From NCBI GenBank assembly GCA_963677655.1, contig OY782088.1: a stretch of DNA of 64,000 nt; one strand, 5' to 3'. The DNA comes from Saccharicrinis sp963677655. GTDB taxonomy: Bacteria; Bacteroidota; Bacteroidia; Bacteroidales; Marinilabiliaceae. Of this stretch, positions 8,507 through 16,603 are shown piece by piece; position 1 is the stretch's first letter; every line of letters begins with the position of its first letter. Both the position numbers and the translations under genes were made by a program. A model generated the notes under the pieces. The model was not told the origin of the DNA and did no database searches. It saw nothing but the letters and a program-made list of their open reading frames with translations.

Positions 8507-9403
8507 ATGGGGATAAACCGTATTGTTTTTGGTTTAATTACTATTCTTTTACTAACATATAATTCGGGATATGGGCAAGATCAATATCTCGTTAATGGAA
8601 CAGTATTGGTTAGAGATGGTAAAGTCACAAAAACATCCCTAAAAATAAAATCAGGATCAAAGGAGATTAAAGTACCTGTAGATATAAATGGTAATTTTAT
8701 TACTTATTTAAATTGGAATCAAGACTATAAACTGTTTTTTTCTAAAGTTGGTTATGTTACTAAATGTGTTGAGTTTTCTACCCATGTGCCTGAATATGTA
8801 TCAAAAAATGGAATCTATCCATATGAAATATTGGTTGAATTATTTCCAAAGTTTCCAGATGTAGATACTGTTTTTTTTAAAAAGCCTGTAGCGAGAATTC
8901 ATTATTCAAATGAAATAGAAGATTTTGATTATGATTTGGATTACCAGCTTACGATAAGAAGAAAATTAGAAGAGATAAAGAAGAAATATCAAAGTTGGGT
9001 AGAGCAAAAATCAAAAGTTGGAAATAGAACAATAACTAATACTATTACAAAAAATTCTAAAGAAGAAATTATACGTTATCAAAAAACTGTAGAAACAACA
9101 AGTAATAATAGTGCAGTTGTGCCTCCAACAAAAAATATTGCCAGAAAAACTATAACTAAAAAAGAAGAAAATCCATTTGGAGTACCTCCGTTGAAAGATA
9201 ATTATCCTGAAGGAAAAACTGTTGAATCTTTTGAATTAAAAGGAAAAATAGTAACAAGGATTATTATTAAAAAAGGTACTTTTCAAAAATCATATTTTGA
9301 AGTGAAACATAATTGGGGTGGACATTATTTTTTCGTACAAGAATCTCCAAGTTATTACAGAAGTATCTCTAAATATAATTTTGATAAGTCGACAATGAAT
9401 TGA
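8507..9403 (+). CDS. Secreted protein of unknown function, Bacteroidota envelope type
   Basis: A 298-residue exported protein. Residues 1-23 are a signal peptide ending GYGQ. Residues ~25-110 look like a carboxypeptidase-regulatory-type beta domain (VNGTVLVRDGKVTKTSL, DINGNFITYLNWNQDYKLFF, KVGYVTKCVEFST), and then PYEILVELFPKFPDVDTVFF and KPVARIHYSNEIEDFDYD. The last pattern recurs in uncharacterised Bacteroidota proteins of the gliding or envelope type. The middle is charged and possibly helical (RRKLEEIKKKYQSW), and the C-terminus is basic. No enzyme motif was recognised. It lies 39 bp after the Usp fusion gene and may be co-transcribed. Confidence 0.65.
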   Translation: MGINRIVFGLITILLLTYNSGYGQDQYLVNGTVLVRDGKVTKTSLKIKSGSKEIKVPVDINGNFITYLNWNQDYKLFFSKVGYVTKCVEFSTHVPEYVSKNGIYPYEILVELFPKFPDVDTVFFKKPVARIHYSNEIEDFDYDLDYQLTIRRKLEEIKKKYQSWVEQKSKVGNRTITNTITKNSKEEIIRYQKTVETTSNNSAVVPPTKNIARKTITKKEENPFGVPPLKDNYPEGKTVESFELKGKIVTRIIIKKGTFQKSYFEVKHNWGGHYFFVQESPSYYRSISKYNFDKSTMN

Positions 9404-9471
9404 TATGTAATGTGTTGTGGTGGGGGTGGAATAAAAGTGCTGTTAATACCTGTTAAATGTCATGTTTTATT

Positions 9472-9501
9472 TTTGTAATAGGATATAAAAGTTTACATTT
9501 G
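9472..9501 (+). promoter_or_regulatory. Promoter of the threonine operon (-33 TTTG, -7 TAcaTTTG)
   Basis: TTTG at 9472-9475 and TACATTTG at 9494-9501, separated by 18 bases, match the Bacteroidota housekeeping promoter. The predicted start of transcription lies about 25 bases ahead of the leader peptide ATG. Confidence 0.8.
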
Positions 9502-9535
9502 CATTTCAAATTATAAGGAAAATACAATTAAAATA

Positions 9536-9604
9536 ATGGTTTTATACTTATTCCATACAATTACTACCACAACAACTTCTACGTTCACCCCTTTGGGGGT
9601 TTAA
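9536..9604 (+). CDS. thrL: Threonine operon leader peptide (attenuator peptide)
   Basis: A 22-codon frame, ATG to TAA, immediately downstream of a good promoter and upstream of thrA. Eight of its codons are for threonine, seven of them within ten successive codons (ACA, ATT, ACT, ACC, ACA, ACA, ACT, TCT, ACG, then ACC one codon further), and one is isoleucine. This is the logic of the enterobacterial thr leader, where stalling for charged tRNA-Thr or tRNA-Ile sets transcription read-through. A weak AAGGAAAA lies 15 bases upstream. It is too short for normal gene calling. The peptide is seen directly; attenuation is inferred. Confidence 0.75.
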   Translation: MVLYLFHTITTTTTSTFTPLGV

Positions 9605-9640
9605 GTTATTTTCCTTGAAGAAAGGTGTGTTTTAATATTA
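9586..9640 (+). promoter_or_regulatory. Candidate attenuator structures downstream of the thr leader
   Basis: Two mutually exclusive pairings can be drawn. One is a local hairpin ACCCC-TTTG-GGGGT at the end of the leader frame. The other is a longer pairing of CACCCCTTT with AAAGGTGTG (one mismatch), followed by TTTTAATATTATT, resembling a terminator. The choice between them as the ribosome moves would give Thr-dependent control. The folding is inferred by eye only. Confidence 0.45.
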
Positions 9641-9758
9641 TTATTACATACTAATCGAAAAAAAAGAAATCTATAATATATTTTTAGTTTTAAGACAAAA
9701 ACTTAAATTAAATCATTTTGTTATTCTCTTTTGAGATTCACATTTTCAAATATTGGTT

Positions 9759-12191
9759 ATGAAAGTATTGAAGTTTGGCGGGACATCCGTTGGTACATCA
9801 GATAGTATTTTAAAAGTTAAAAAAATTGTTGAAGACCAGAAAGAACAGGTTGTTGTAGTTGTATCAGCAGTAGGAGGAGTTACCGATCAACTTATTAAAG
9901 CTGCAAATTTTGCAAAAGAAGGTGAAAACATTTGTTTTGATGTACTAAGTGAAGTAAAAGAAAAACATTACAATATTATTGGAGAGTTATTTCCATTAGA
10001 CATTGCTCAGACAATAAAATATAAAACAGATCAATTATTTGATGAAGTAAGCACTATTATTAAAGGTGTTTACATGTTGAAAGAAATTACAGCTAAAAGT
10101 GAAGCAATAATCTCAAGTTTTGGTGAGCGAGTATCATCGTTTATTATATCTGAACTTTTTGAGGAAGGTAAACTTTTTGAATCACAAAATTATATTGTTA
10201 CAGATAAGGTATTCGGAAAAGATACTGTAGATTTTGAAGAAACAGAAAAAAGACTGTCAGAAGTAAAAGATGAATTGGTACAAGTAAATGTTTTTCCAGG
10301 CTTTATTGCTAAAAACAAAAAGAATGAAATTACAACTCTAGGAAGAGGGGGATCTGATTATACAGCAGCTATAATTGCGGCAACTTACGATGCTTCGGTT
10401 CTTGAAATATGGACTGATGTAAATGGATTTATGACTGCAGATCCGCGAATTATTAGCAGAGCCTATTGTATTGATCAATTAAGTTATTCAGAGGCTATGG
10501 AGTTATCGCACTTTGGTGCAAAGGTTATATATCCACCAACAATTTTACCAGTATATAAAAAGAGTATTCCTATTTTAATTAAGAATACTTTTAATCCAGA
10601 AGCACAAGGAACATTAATTAATGATGAAAAAGAACCTTTAAAAGACAAAAAGATTAAAGGTATTTCATCAATAAAAGATGTTTCTTTATTGACAATACAA
10701 GGTATTGGAATGATTGGTGTTACAGGTATAGCAATGCGCTTATTTAAATCAATGGCGCAAGAGAATATCAATGTAATTTTAATTTCTCAGGCTTCTTCTG
10801 AAAATTCAATCTCCATCATTATAGAAAGTTCAGTGGCAAATAAAGCTGTTAAGCTTGTTGAAGAGGAGTTTGAAGCTGAAATAGCTTTGAATCAGATTAA
10901 TAACATTACAGTTGAGAATGAAATGGCCGTAATTGCTATTGTAGGTGAAAACATGAAGCATACAACAGGTATTTCAGGAAAGCTATTTAATAGCATGGGA
11001 CGTAATGGTGTTAATATTTATGCTATTGCTCAAGGAGCTTCAGAATTAAATATTTCTTTTGTAGTAAAAGGAAAAGATCTTAAGAAAGGATTAAATACTG
11101 TTCATGAAGCATTCTTTTTATCTCCTTTTACTGTGATAAACTTATTTTTAATTGGTACAGGTACTGTTGGTAAGATGTTAATTGAAAAGATTAATAATCA
11201 GTCAGAAAAACTTCTTAATGAAAATAAATTAAGAATCAGAGTGGCAGGTATTACCAATAGTCGTAAAATGATGTTAAACCCGCAAGGTTTAGCTACAAAT
11301 GAGATTCTTACTGATTTAATGGAAGAAGGGGATGAAGCTAATTTAGACCTGTATACTCAAAAAATTAAAGAATATAACCTGGCTAATAGTATTGTTGTTG
11401 ATTGTACTGCAAATGCAACTATTGCAAGTATTTATCAAGGATTATTAGAGTCTAATATATCAGTTGTAACAGCTAATAAAATTGCAACTTCATCAGAATA
11501 TGAATTATATCAAAACTTAAAATCCACAGCATTAAATAAAGGCGTTAAATTTCTTTTCGAGACTAATGTTGGAGCCGGATTACCAATTATAGCACCATTA
11601 AATAACCTGGTAATGAGTGGTGATAAAATATTAAAATTAGAAGCGGTTTTATCTGGTACATTAAATTACATCGTAAATACTGTTAACGAAGATAAACCTC
11701 TATCAGATGTAATTCAGGAAGCTAAGGAAAAAGGTTTTAGTGAGCCAGATCCACGTATTGATTTAAGTGGTACCGATGTTGTACGTAAAATTTTAATTCT
11801 TGCAAGAGAAGCTGGTTATGAAATGGAACAGAGCGATATTGATGTTGTTCCATTTGTTCCTCAAAAATATATGGATTGTCCATCTCTTGATGAGTTTATG
11901 ACTGAGATCAAAGAATATGATTCAGTATTTGAACAAAAAAGAAAAGAGTTAGTTAGTCAAGGACAGAAGCTTAGATATGGTGCAAAATTAGAAAATGGTA
12001 AAGCTACTGTAGGATTTATTGAAATTGATTCAACTCATCCATTTTTTGATTTAGAAGGAAGTAATAACATTATCTTAATTAATTCAGAGCATTATAAAGA
12101 ACATCCAATGCAAATTAAAGGATATGGAGCAGGTGCAGATGTAACTGCTGCAGGAGTTTTTGCTGATATAATTAAGGTTGCAAATAAATAA
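9759..12191 (+). CDS. thrA: Bifunctional aspartate kinase / homoserine dehydrogenase
   Basis: Catalyses the first and third steps from aspartate to threonine: phosphorylation of aspartate and NAD(P)H reduction of aspartate semialdehyde to homoserine. The kinase domain covers residues 1-~290, opening MKVLKFGGTSVG and carrying TLGRGGSDYTA and WTDVNGFMTADPR. Two ACT regulatory repeats follow at ~300-455 (LLTIQGIGMIGVTGIA, VIAIVGENMKHTTGISGK), the expected site of threonine feedback. The dehydrogenase spans ~460-810, with the Rossmann motif LFLIGTGTVGKML and GTLNYIVN. The frame extends to a TTG at 9753, but the ATG two codons later fits the family start. It lies first in thrA-apgM-thrC, behind the leader peptide. 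Confidence 0.96.
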   Translation: MKVLKFGGTSVGTSDSILKVKKIVEDQKEQVVVVVSAVGGVTDQLIKAANFAKEGENICFDVLSEVKEKHYNIIGELFPLDIAQTIKYKTDQLFDEVSTIIKGVYMLKEITAKSEAIISSFGERVSSFIISELFEEGKLFESQNYIVTDKVFGKDTVDFEETEKRLSEVKDELVQVNVFPGFIAKNKKNEITTLGRGGSDYTAAIIAATYDASVLEIWTDVNGFMTADPRIISRAYCIDQLSYSEAMELSHFGAKVIYPPTILPVYKKSIPILIKNTFNPEAQGTLINDEKEPLKDKKIKGISSIKDVSLLTIQGIGMIGVTGIAMRLFKSMAQENINVILISQASSENSISIIIESSVANKAVKLVEEEFEAEIALNQINNITVENEMAVIAIVGENMKHTTGISGKLFNSMGRNGVNIYAIAQGASELNISFVVKGKDLKKGLNTVHEAFFLSPFTVINLFLIGTGTVGKMLIEKINNQSEKLLNENKLRIRVAGITNSRKMMLNPQGLATNEILTDLMEEGDEANLDLYTQKIKEYNLANSIVVDCTANATIASIYQGLLESNISVVTANKIATSSEYELYQNLKSTALNKGVKFLFETNVGAGLPIIAPLNNLVMSGDKILKLEAVLSGTLNYIVNTVNEDKPLSDVIQEAKEKGFSEPDPRIDLSGTDVVRKILILAREAGYEMEQSDIDVVPFVPQKYMDCPSLDEFMTEIKEYDSVFEQKRKELVSQGQKLRYGAKLENGKATVGFIEIDSTHPFFDLEGSNNIILINSEHYKEHPMQIKGYGAGADVTAAGVFADIIKVANK

Positions 12192-12355
12192 AATATTTTT
12201 TGGTCATATTAACATATGGCTAAGATATTGGGAGTACTAAAAGAAAAACTAAATAGAACGAAACGAGCCATGGGGAATGTTTCTCTTGTAATTATAAATT
12301 ACTTTAGTAAGCTAAAATTGGCGAGTTCCATGTGATCATTAAAAAGTATAAAGGC

Positions 12356-13561
12356 ATGAAATATTTAATCATACTTGCAGATGGGGCTTCAGATGAACCC
12401 ATTGAGGAATTAGGAGGCAAAACTCCCTTAATGGCTGCGAATACACCAAATATTGATAAGTTATGTAAACTTGGAGTTTCTGGATTATTAGACACTGTTC
12501 CTCCTACTTTACATCCGGGTAGTGAAGTAGCCAATATGATGGTAATGGGCTATGATGCTGAAAAGTATTACAAAGGTAGAGGTGTACTAGAAGCTGCATC
12601 AATGGGTGTTAAGACTTCATTAAGTGATTTGGTTTTTAGGTGTAATTTAATCTCAGTTGAAGATGAAAAGATCTTAAACCATTCTGCCGGGCATATCACT
12701 ACGGAAGAAGCAAAAGAGATTATGGAGTTTCTACAGGAGAAATTAGGTTCAGAAAAAGTTAATTTTTATCCTGGAGTAAGTTATCGTCACCTATTAGTAG
12801 TAGATGGTGGGAGTGATAAGATAAACTGTGTTCCTCCTCATGACGTACCTGGAACTCCAATTAAAAAGGTAATGCCTTCTGTAAAGGAAGCAGAAGCTCA
12901 GGAAACGATTGATTTGATCATTGATTTAATGTTAAAATCGAAAGAGTTATTAAAAGATCATCCTGTTAATATAAAAAGGAGAGAGGCTGGAAAGCCTGCT
13001 GCAGATATGATATGGCCTTGGTCTCCGGGTAATACTCCAAATATGCCAACTCTGAAAGAGCTTTATGGAATTGAGTCTGGCGCTGTAATTTCAGCTGTGG
13101 ATTTAATTTATGGTTTAGGGGCTTATGGTGGTTTAAAGGGTATTCATGTTGAAGGATCGACAGGTTTACATGATACAAACTATGAAGGTAAAGCTGAAGC
13201 AGCAATAAACGCTCTTAAAGAAAATCAATATGTATATTTGCATATTGAAGCAAGTGATGAAGCCGGACATGAAGGTGATTTTAAATTAAAAACTAAAACA
13301 CTGGAATATCTTGATGAAAGAGTTGTAAAATATGTGATTGTGGAGGTTGAAAAAATGGATGAACCTGTTACAATTGCATTATTACCTGATCACCCTACTC
13401 CTTGTGCTTTAAGAACTCATACGAGAGATGCAGTTCCGTTTTTTATTACTAAACCAGGTGTAGAACCTGATGAGGTAGTGGAATATAATGAAGAAGCAGC
13501 AAAGAAAGGTGCTTTTGGTAAGATTTATGGACCGGAGTTTATGCAAACCCTATTAAAATAA
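12356..13561 (+). CDS. Cofactor-independent phosphoglycerate-mutase-like protein, proposed homoserine kinase
   Basis: A 401-residue COG3635 (ApgM-like) member of the alkaline phosphatase superfamily. MKYLIILADGASDEP holds the first metal-binding Asp. HPGSEVANMMVMGYD holds the expected catalytic Ser. HIEASDEAGHEGD and LLPDHPTPCALRTHTRD supply further metal-binding His and Asp residues. Phosphoglycerate mutase is the family activity. In bacteria lacking a classical ThrB, members encoded in threonine operons have been proposed to be the homoserine kinase (TIGR02535), and here the gene lies exactly where thrB would be, between thrA and thrC. The longest frame starts at a GTG (12332), but ATG 12356 gives the family N-terminus. 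Assignment to the kinase step rests on context. Confidence 0.88.
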   Translation: MKYLIILADGASDEPIEELGGKTPLMAANTPNIDKLCKLGVSGLLDTVPPTLHPGSEVANMMVMGYDAEKYYKGRGVLEAASMGVKTSLSDLVFRCNLISVEDEKILNHSAGHITTEEAKEIMEFLQEKLGSEKVNFYPGVSYRHLLVVDGGSDKINCVPPHDVPGTPIKKVMPSVKEAEAQETIDLIIDLMLKSKELLKDHPVNIKRREAGKPAADMIWPWSPGNTPNMPTLKELYGIESGAVISAVDLIYGLGAYGGLKGIHVEGSTGLHDTNYEGKAEAAINALKENQYVYLHIEASDEAGHEGDFKLKTKTLEYLDERVVKYVIVEVEKMDEPVTIALLPDHPTPCALRTHTRDAVPFFITKPGVEPDEVVEYNEEAAKKGAFGKIYGPEFMQTLLK

Positions 13562-13572
13562 ATAATAAAGTC

Positions 13573-14868
13573 ATGCAATTTTATAGTACCAATTCTCAAA
13601 ATAATAAAGTTGATTTAAAAGAAGCTGTTTTAAAAGGTTTAGCAGCGGATAATGGCTTGTATATGCCTGAGCAGATTCCGGTATTGGATCAATCTTTTTT
13701 TGATGATATTAAAAATAAAACACTTCAGGAAATTGGGTATGAAGTATTAAAGCCATTCTTTTGCCCAGATATTCCAGAGGAACAATTTAAAGCTCTTGTT
13801 GATGATGCTTTAAATTTCGAAATTCCTGTAGTGGAAGTAAGTAAACGTAAATATTCGTTGGAGTTATTTCATGGGCCAACATTAGCATTTAAGGATATTG
13901 GTGCTCGTTTTATGGCTAGAATCTTGTCAAACTTTGTTAGTGGCCAGGAAAAAGATATTAATATTCTTGTTGCAACTTCAGGTGATACAGGAAGTGCTGT
14001 TGCAAATGGTTTTTATAAAGTACCAGGAATAAATGTATTTGTTCTTTATCCTAAGGGCTTAGTTAGTGAAGTTCAAGAAAAACAGTTTACTACTTTAGGA
14101 GAGAATATTACAGCTATTGAAGTTAACGGAACATTTGATGATTGTCAAAGAATGGTTAAACAAGCATTTTTGGATAAGGAGTTAAATGATAAACTAGTTC
14201 TTACATCAGCTAATTCAATAAACCTAGCTCGTTTATTACCTCAATCAATTTATTATCATCATGCATACGCGCAATTGAGACAAAAAGGAATCGAGAATGA
14301 TATTGTGATGTGTGTACCTAGTGGTAATTTCGGAAATATTACTGCTGGTTTAATAGCTCAACTAATGGGATTGCCTGTTAAAAGATTTATTGCAGCAACA
14401 AATATTAATGATATAGTACCAAAGTATCTTGAGTCAGGAAATTATCAACCTGCACCTTCGAAAGCAACAATTGCAAATGCAATGGACGTTGGTGATCCAA
14501 GTAACTTTGTTAGAATCCTGGATTTATATGACTCGGAGCATAAGAAAGTAACAGAAAAAGTTGAAGGTTATTCGTATACAGATGAGGATATCAGACAAGC
14601 TTTAAAACGAGTTGATCAGGAGTTTAGTTATGTTATGGATCCTCATGGAGCAACTGGTTATATGGCTTTGGAGGATGGATTAAGGGTTGAAGAAGTTGGA
14701 ATTTTCTTGGAAACTGCTCATCCAACTAAATTTCCAGAGGTTGTAGAACCTGAGATTGGTCGTAAGTTAGAAGTTCCTGAAAGATTGCAGGCTTTTATGA
14801 AGGGAGAAAGAAAAAATGTAAAGATGGATGCTTCTCTTGAAAATTTAAAGTCATTTTTGTTGAAATAG
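13573..14868 (+). CDS. thrC: Threonine synthase
   Basis: A PLP enzyme converting O-phosphohomoserine to threonine, the last step of the operon's pathway. The 431-residue length is typical of the longer bacterial form. Visible are the N-terminal MQFYSTNSQNNKVDLKEAVLKG region, the PLP-lysine motif HGPTLAFKDIGARFM, the glycine-rich TSGDTGSAVANGF, the phosphate-binding PSGNFGNITAG, and DPHGATGYMAL near the C-terminus. It begins 11 bp after the preceding gene, so translation is probably coupled. No clear hairpin terminator follows before the next gene. Confidence 0.96.
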   Translation: MQFYSTNSQNNKVDLKEAVLKGLAADNGLYMPEQIPVLDQSFFDDIKNKTLQEIGYEVLKPFFCPDIPEEQFKALVDDALNFEIPVVEVSKRKYSLELFHGPTLAFKDIGARFMARILSNFVSGQEKDINILVATSGDTGSAVANGFYKVPGINVFVLYPKGLVSEVQEKQFTTLGENITAIEVNGTFDDCQRMVKQAFLDKELNDKLVLTSANSINLARLLPQSIYYHHAYAQLRQKGIENDIVMCVPSGNFGNITAGLIAQLMGLPVKRFIAATNINDIVPKYLESGNYQPAPSKATIANAMDVGDPSNFVRILDLYDSEHKKVTEKVEGYSYTDEDIRQALKRVDQEFSYVMDPHGATGYMALEDGLRVEEVGIFLETAHPTKFPEVVEPEIGRKLEVPERLQAFMKGERKNVKMDASLENLKSFLLK

Positions 14869-14996
14869 GCATAAAATTTGAGTCTTTTTGATATTATGTT
14901 CCTCTATTTTTAAGATTTTTTCAAAAAATAATTATTTTTACGAATCTTAAATATTTAGAACATTTTTTAATTAGAAATAATTCAAAATAAAAATTT

Positions 14997-15641
14997 ATGA
15001 AGAACATTTTATCACTAGGAGTATTGTTAATTACATTATTAACATCAACATTTGCTCAGGAGGAGAAGAGTGCAGCTGAATTTAAAAATGATGGAAATGC
15101 TGCTTTAAAAACAAAGGATTATAAAACTGCGTTAGCATCATATGAATCAGCTCTTAAAGTTTGGGATGAAGCAGAAGAGATGGATGCAGCTATGGTTTAT
15201 AATACTGCTACTTGTGCAAGAAAGCTAAAGAAAAATGAACTTTCTATTAAGTACTTTACGCAGTCTAAAGATTTAGATTATAAGGCTGATATCTGTACTT
15301 ATTATATTGCAAAAGCCTATAAAGAAATGGGTAAGGAGCAAGATATGGAAAAAGTTCTTTTGGCGGGAGTTAAAGACTATGCAACAAGTAAGTATGTTGG
15401 TCACATGAAAAAAGAACTAGCTGTTTATTACGTAAAAGATGCTAATGATTATTTTACTAAAGGTGTTTCTCTTTTAAATACTCGTACTGATGCTAATAGA
15501 GATCAGTGGGATTCAATTAAGGAAAAGGCCGGAGTAGAATTAAATAAGGCAGTAGAGCTTGCAAATACAGCTTTAGAATATCAAGCTACAAATCAAGCAG
15601 CAAAAACTATCGTTGCAAAAGTGCCAGAGTTAATGAAATAG
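14997..15641 (+). CDS. Exported tetratricopeptide-like protein
   Basis: A 214-residue protein with a signal peptide (residues 1-~20, ending TFAQ). TPR-like helical pairs follow: EFKNDGNAALKTKDYKTAL and ASYESALKVWDE, then AMVYNTATCARKLKKNELSI and KYFTQSKDLDY, then CTYYIAKAYKEMGKEQDME. The C-terminal helix region DQWDSIKEKAGVELNKAVE is less regular. TPR proteins scaffold other proteins, but no partner is evident. It shares its architecture with the larger TPR protein at 21922. It stands alone and is followed by a strong terminator. Confidence 0.75.
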   Translation: MKNILSLGVLLITLLTSTFAQEEKSAAEFKNDGNAALKTKDYKTALASYESALKVWDEAEEMDAAMVYNTATCARKLKKNELSIKYFTQSKDLDYKADICTYYIAKAYKEMGKEQDMEKVLLAGVKDYATSKYVGHMKKELAVYYVKDANDYFTKGVSLLNTRTDANRDQWDSIKEKAGVELNKAVELANTALEYQATNQAAKTIVAKVPELMK

Positions 15642-15664
15642 AAAGTATTTTCAAAAAAAAATAT

Positions 15665-15698
15665 AAGGGGATTGTTCTTATGAGCAATCCCTTTTTTT
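15665..15698 (+). terminator. Terminator after the TPR gene
   Basis: AAGGGGATTG pairs with CAATCCCTTT around a short loop (TTCTTATGAG), followed by a run of T. Confidence 0.85.
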
Positions 15699-15925
15699 AT
15701 GTTTTAGATATTGAGAACTAGGAGGTTTGTATGGTTGTTTACGTAATTTTAAATTAGATATATTTCTTTGTTGCTTTTTCTCTAGGGTTTTATTGTTTGT
15801 CTGAAATTATAAGTTAAGTCAATATTTACAATTATACTTCTGTATTTCCATTATTAAAAAGTCATGTGTCAATAAAGCAACCTAGATAGTTATCCTGCAT
15901 CAAAAAAAAACATAGTTGAAATAAT

Positions 15926-16435
15926 ATGAAAAAAATAATTTTAATCCTATTCTTTGGATTGTTTCTAATGTCAGGATTCTCTCAGACTAATTATTCTATG
16001 AAGGTTGAAACAGGATATTCTCTGTTCCGCTACAAAACAATAGACATTGACCCTGGTTCAAATTGGAAAGGATATTATTTGAATGATCAAAATGGATTTG
16101 ATGTAAATGTTATAAATGGAATTAAATTCAAAGAAAAATACTTTACAGGAATTGGTTTAGGATATTTAAATTTCGAAGGTGTTAATGGTTTTTCAATTTT
16201 TGCAGATGTAGATTATTCTATTTTAAAAACAAGATTTAGTCCTTTTGTAAACTTTAAATTTGGATATAATCATATTTGGAATCAATATGGAAATGGGACA
16301 GGAAGTGTATTGGGAGAACTGGATCTAGGATTAAACTATAAATTAACAAGTAAAATTCGTGTTTATTTTCAAGCAGGGTTTTTAATGACTCAGCAATCTT
16401 TGTTACTCCCAACCAGATTGGGAGTAAGATTTTAG
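15926..16435 (+). CDS. Small outer-membrane beta-barrel protein
   Basis: A 169-residue protein with a signal peptide (MKKIILILFFGLFLMSGFSQ) and then alternating aromatic and glycine-rich strands: YSMKVETGYSLFRYKT, EKYFTGIGLGYLNFEG, FSIFADVDYSILKTRFSP, FVNFKFGYNHIW, VLGELDLGLNYKLTS and IRVYFQAGFL. It ends RLGVRF, with the terminal Phe usual for outer-membrane barrels. An eight-strand barrel would fit the length. The closest named fold would be OmpW/porin-type or outer_membrane_beta-barrel families. Ligand and function are unknown. Transcribed alone and convergent with clpC. Confidence 0.7.
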   Translation: MKKIILILFFGLFLMSGFSQTNYSMKVETGYSLFRYKTIDIDPGSNWKGYYLNDQNGFDVNVINGIKFKEKYFTGIGLGYLNFEGVNGFSIFADVDYSILKTRFSPFVNFKFGYNHIWNQYGNGTGSVLGELDLGLNYKLTSKIRVYFQAGFLMTQQSLLLPTRLGVRF

Positions 16436-16536
16436 ATAATGAACTAGTTTAAGGATCAAAATACAAAAACTAATTTATGGTCATATTAATTGTTTTTAAT
16501 GTGATGCTTTTTCAGAAATTGGAAAATGCTGTAAAT

Positions 16537-16576
16537 AAAAAAGGTTGTCTCGTTAGTTTAGAGACAACCTTTTTTT
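16537..16576. terminator. Bidirectional terminator between barrel gene and clpC
   Basis: AAAAAGGTTGTCTC pairs with GAGACAACCTTTTTT, with A and T tracts on the two sides, suiting both convergent genes. Confidence 0.88.
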
Positions 16577-16603
16577 AGTTAAACGTTTAATATCGCTTAT
16601 ATC

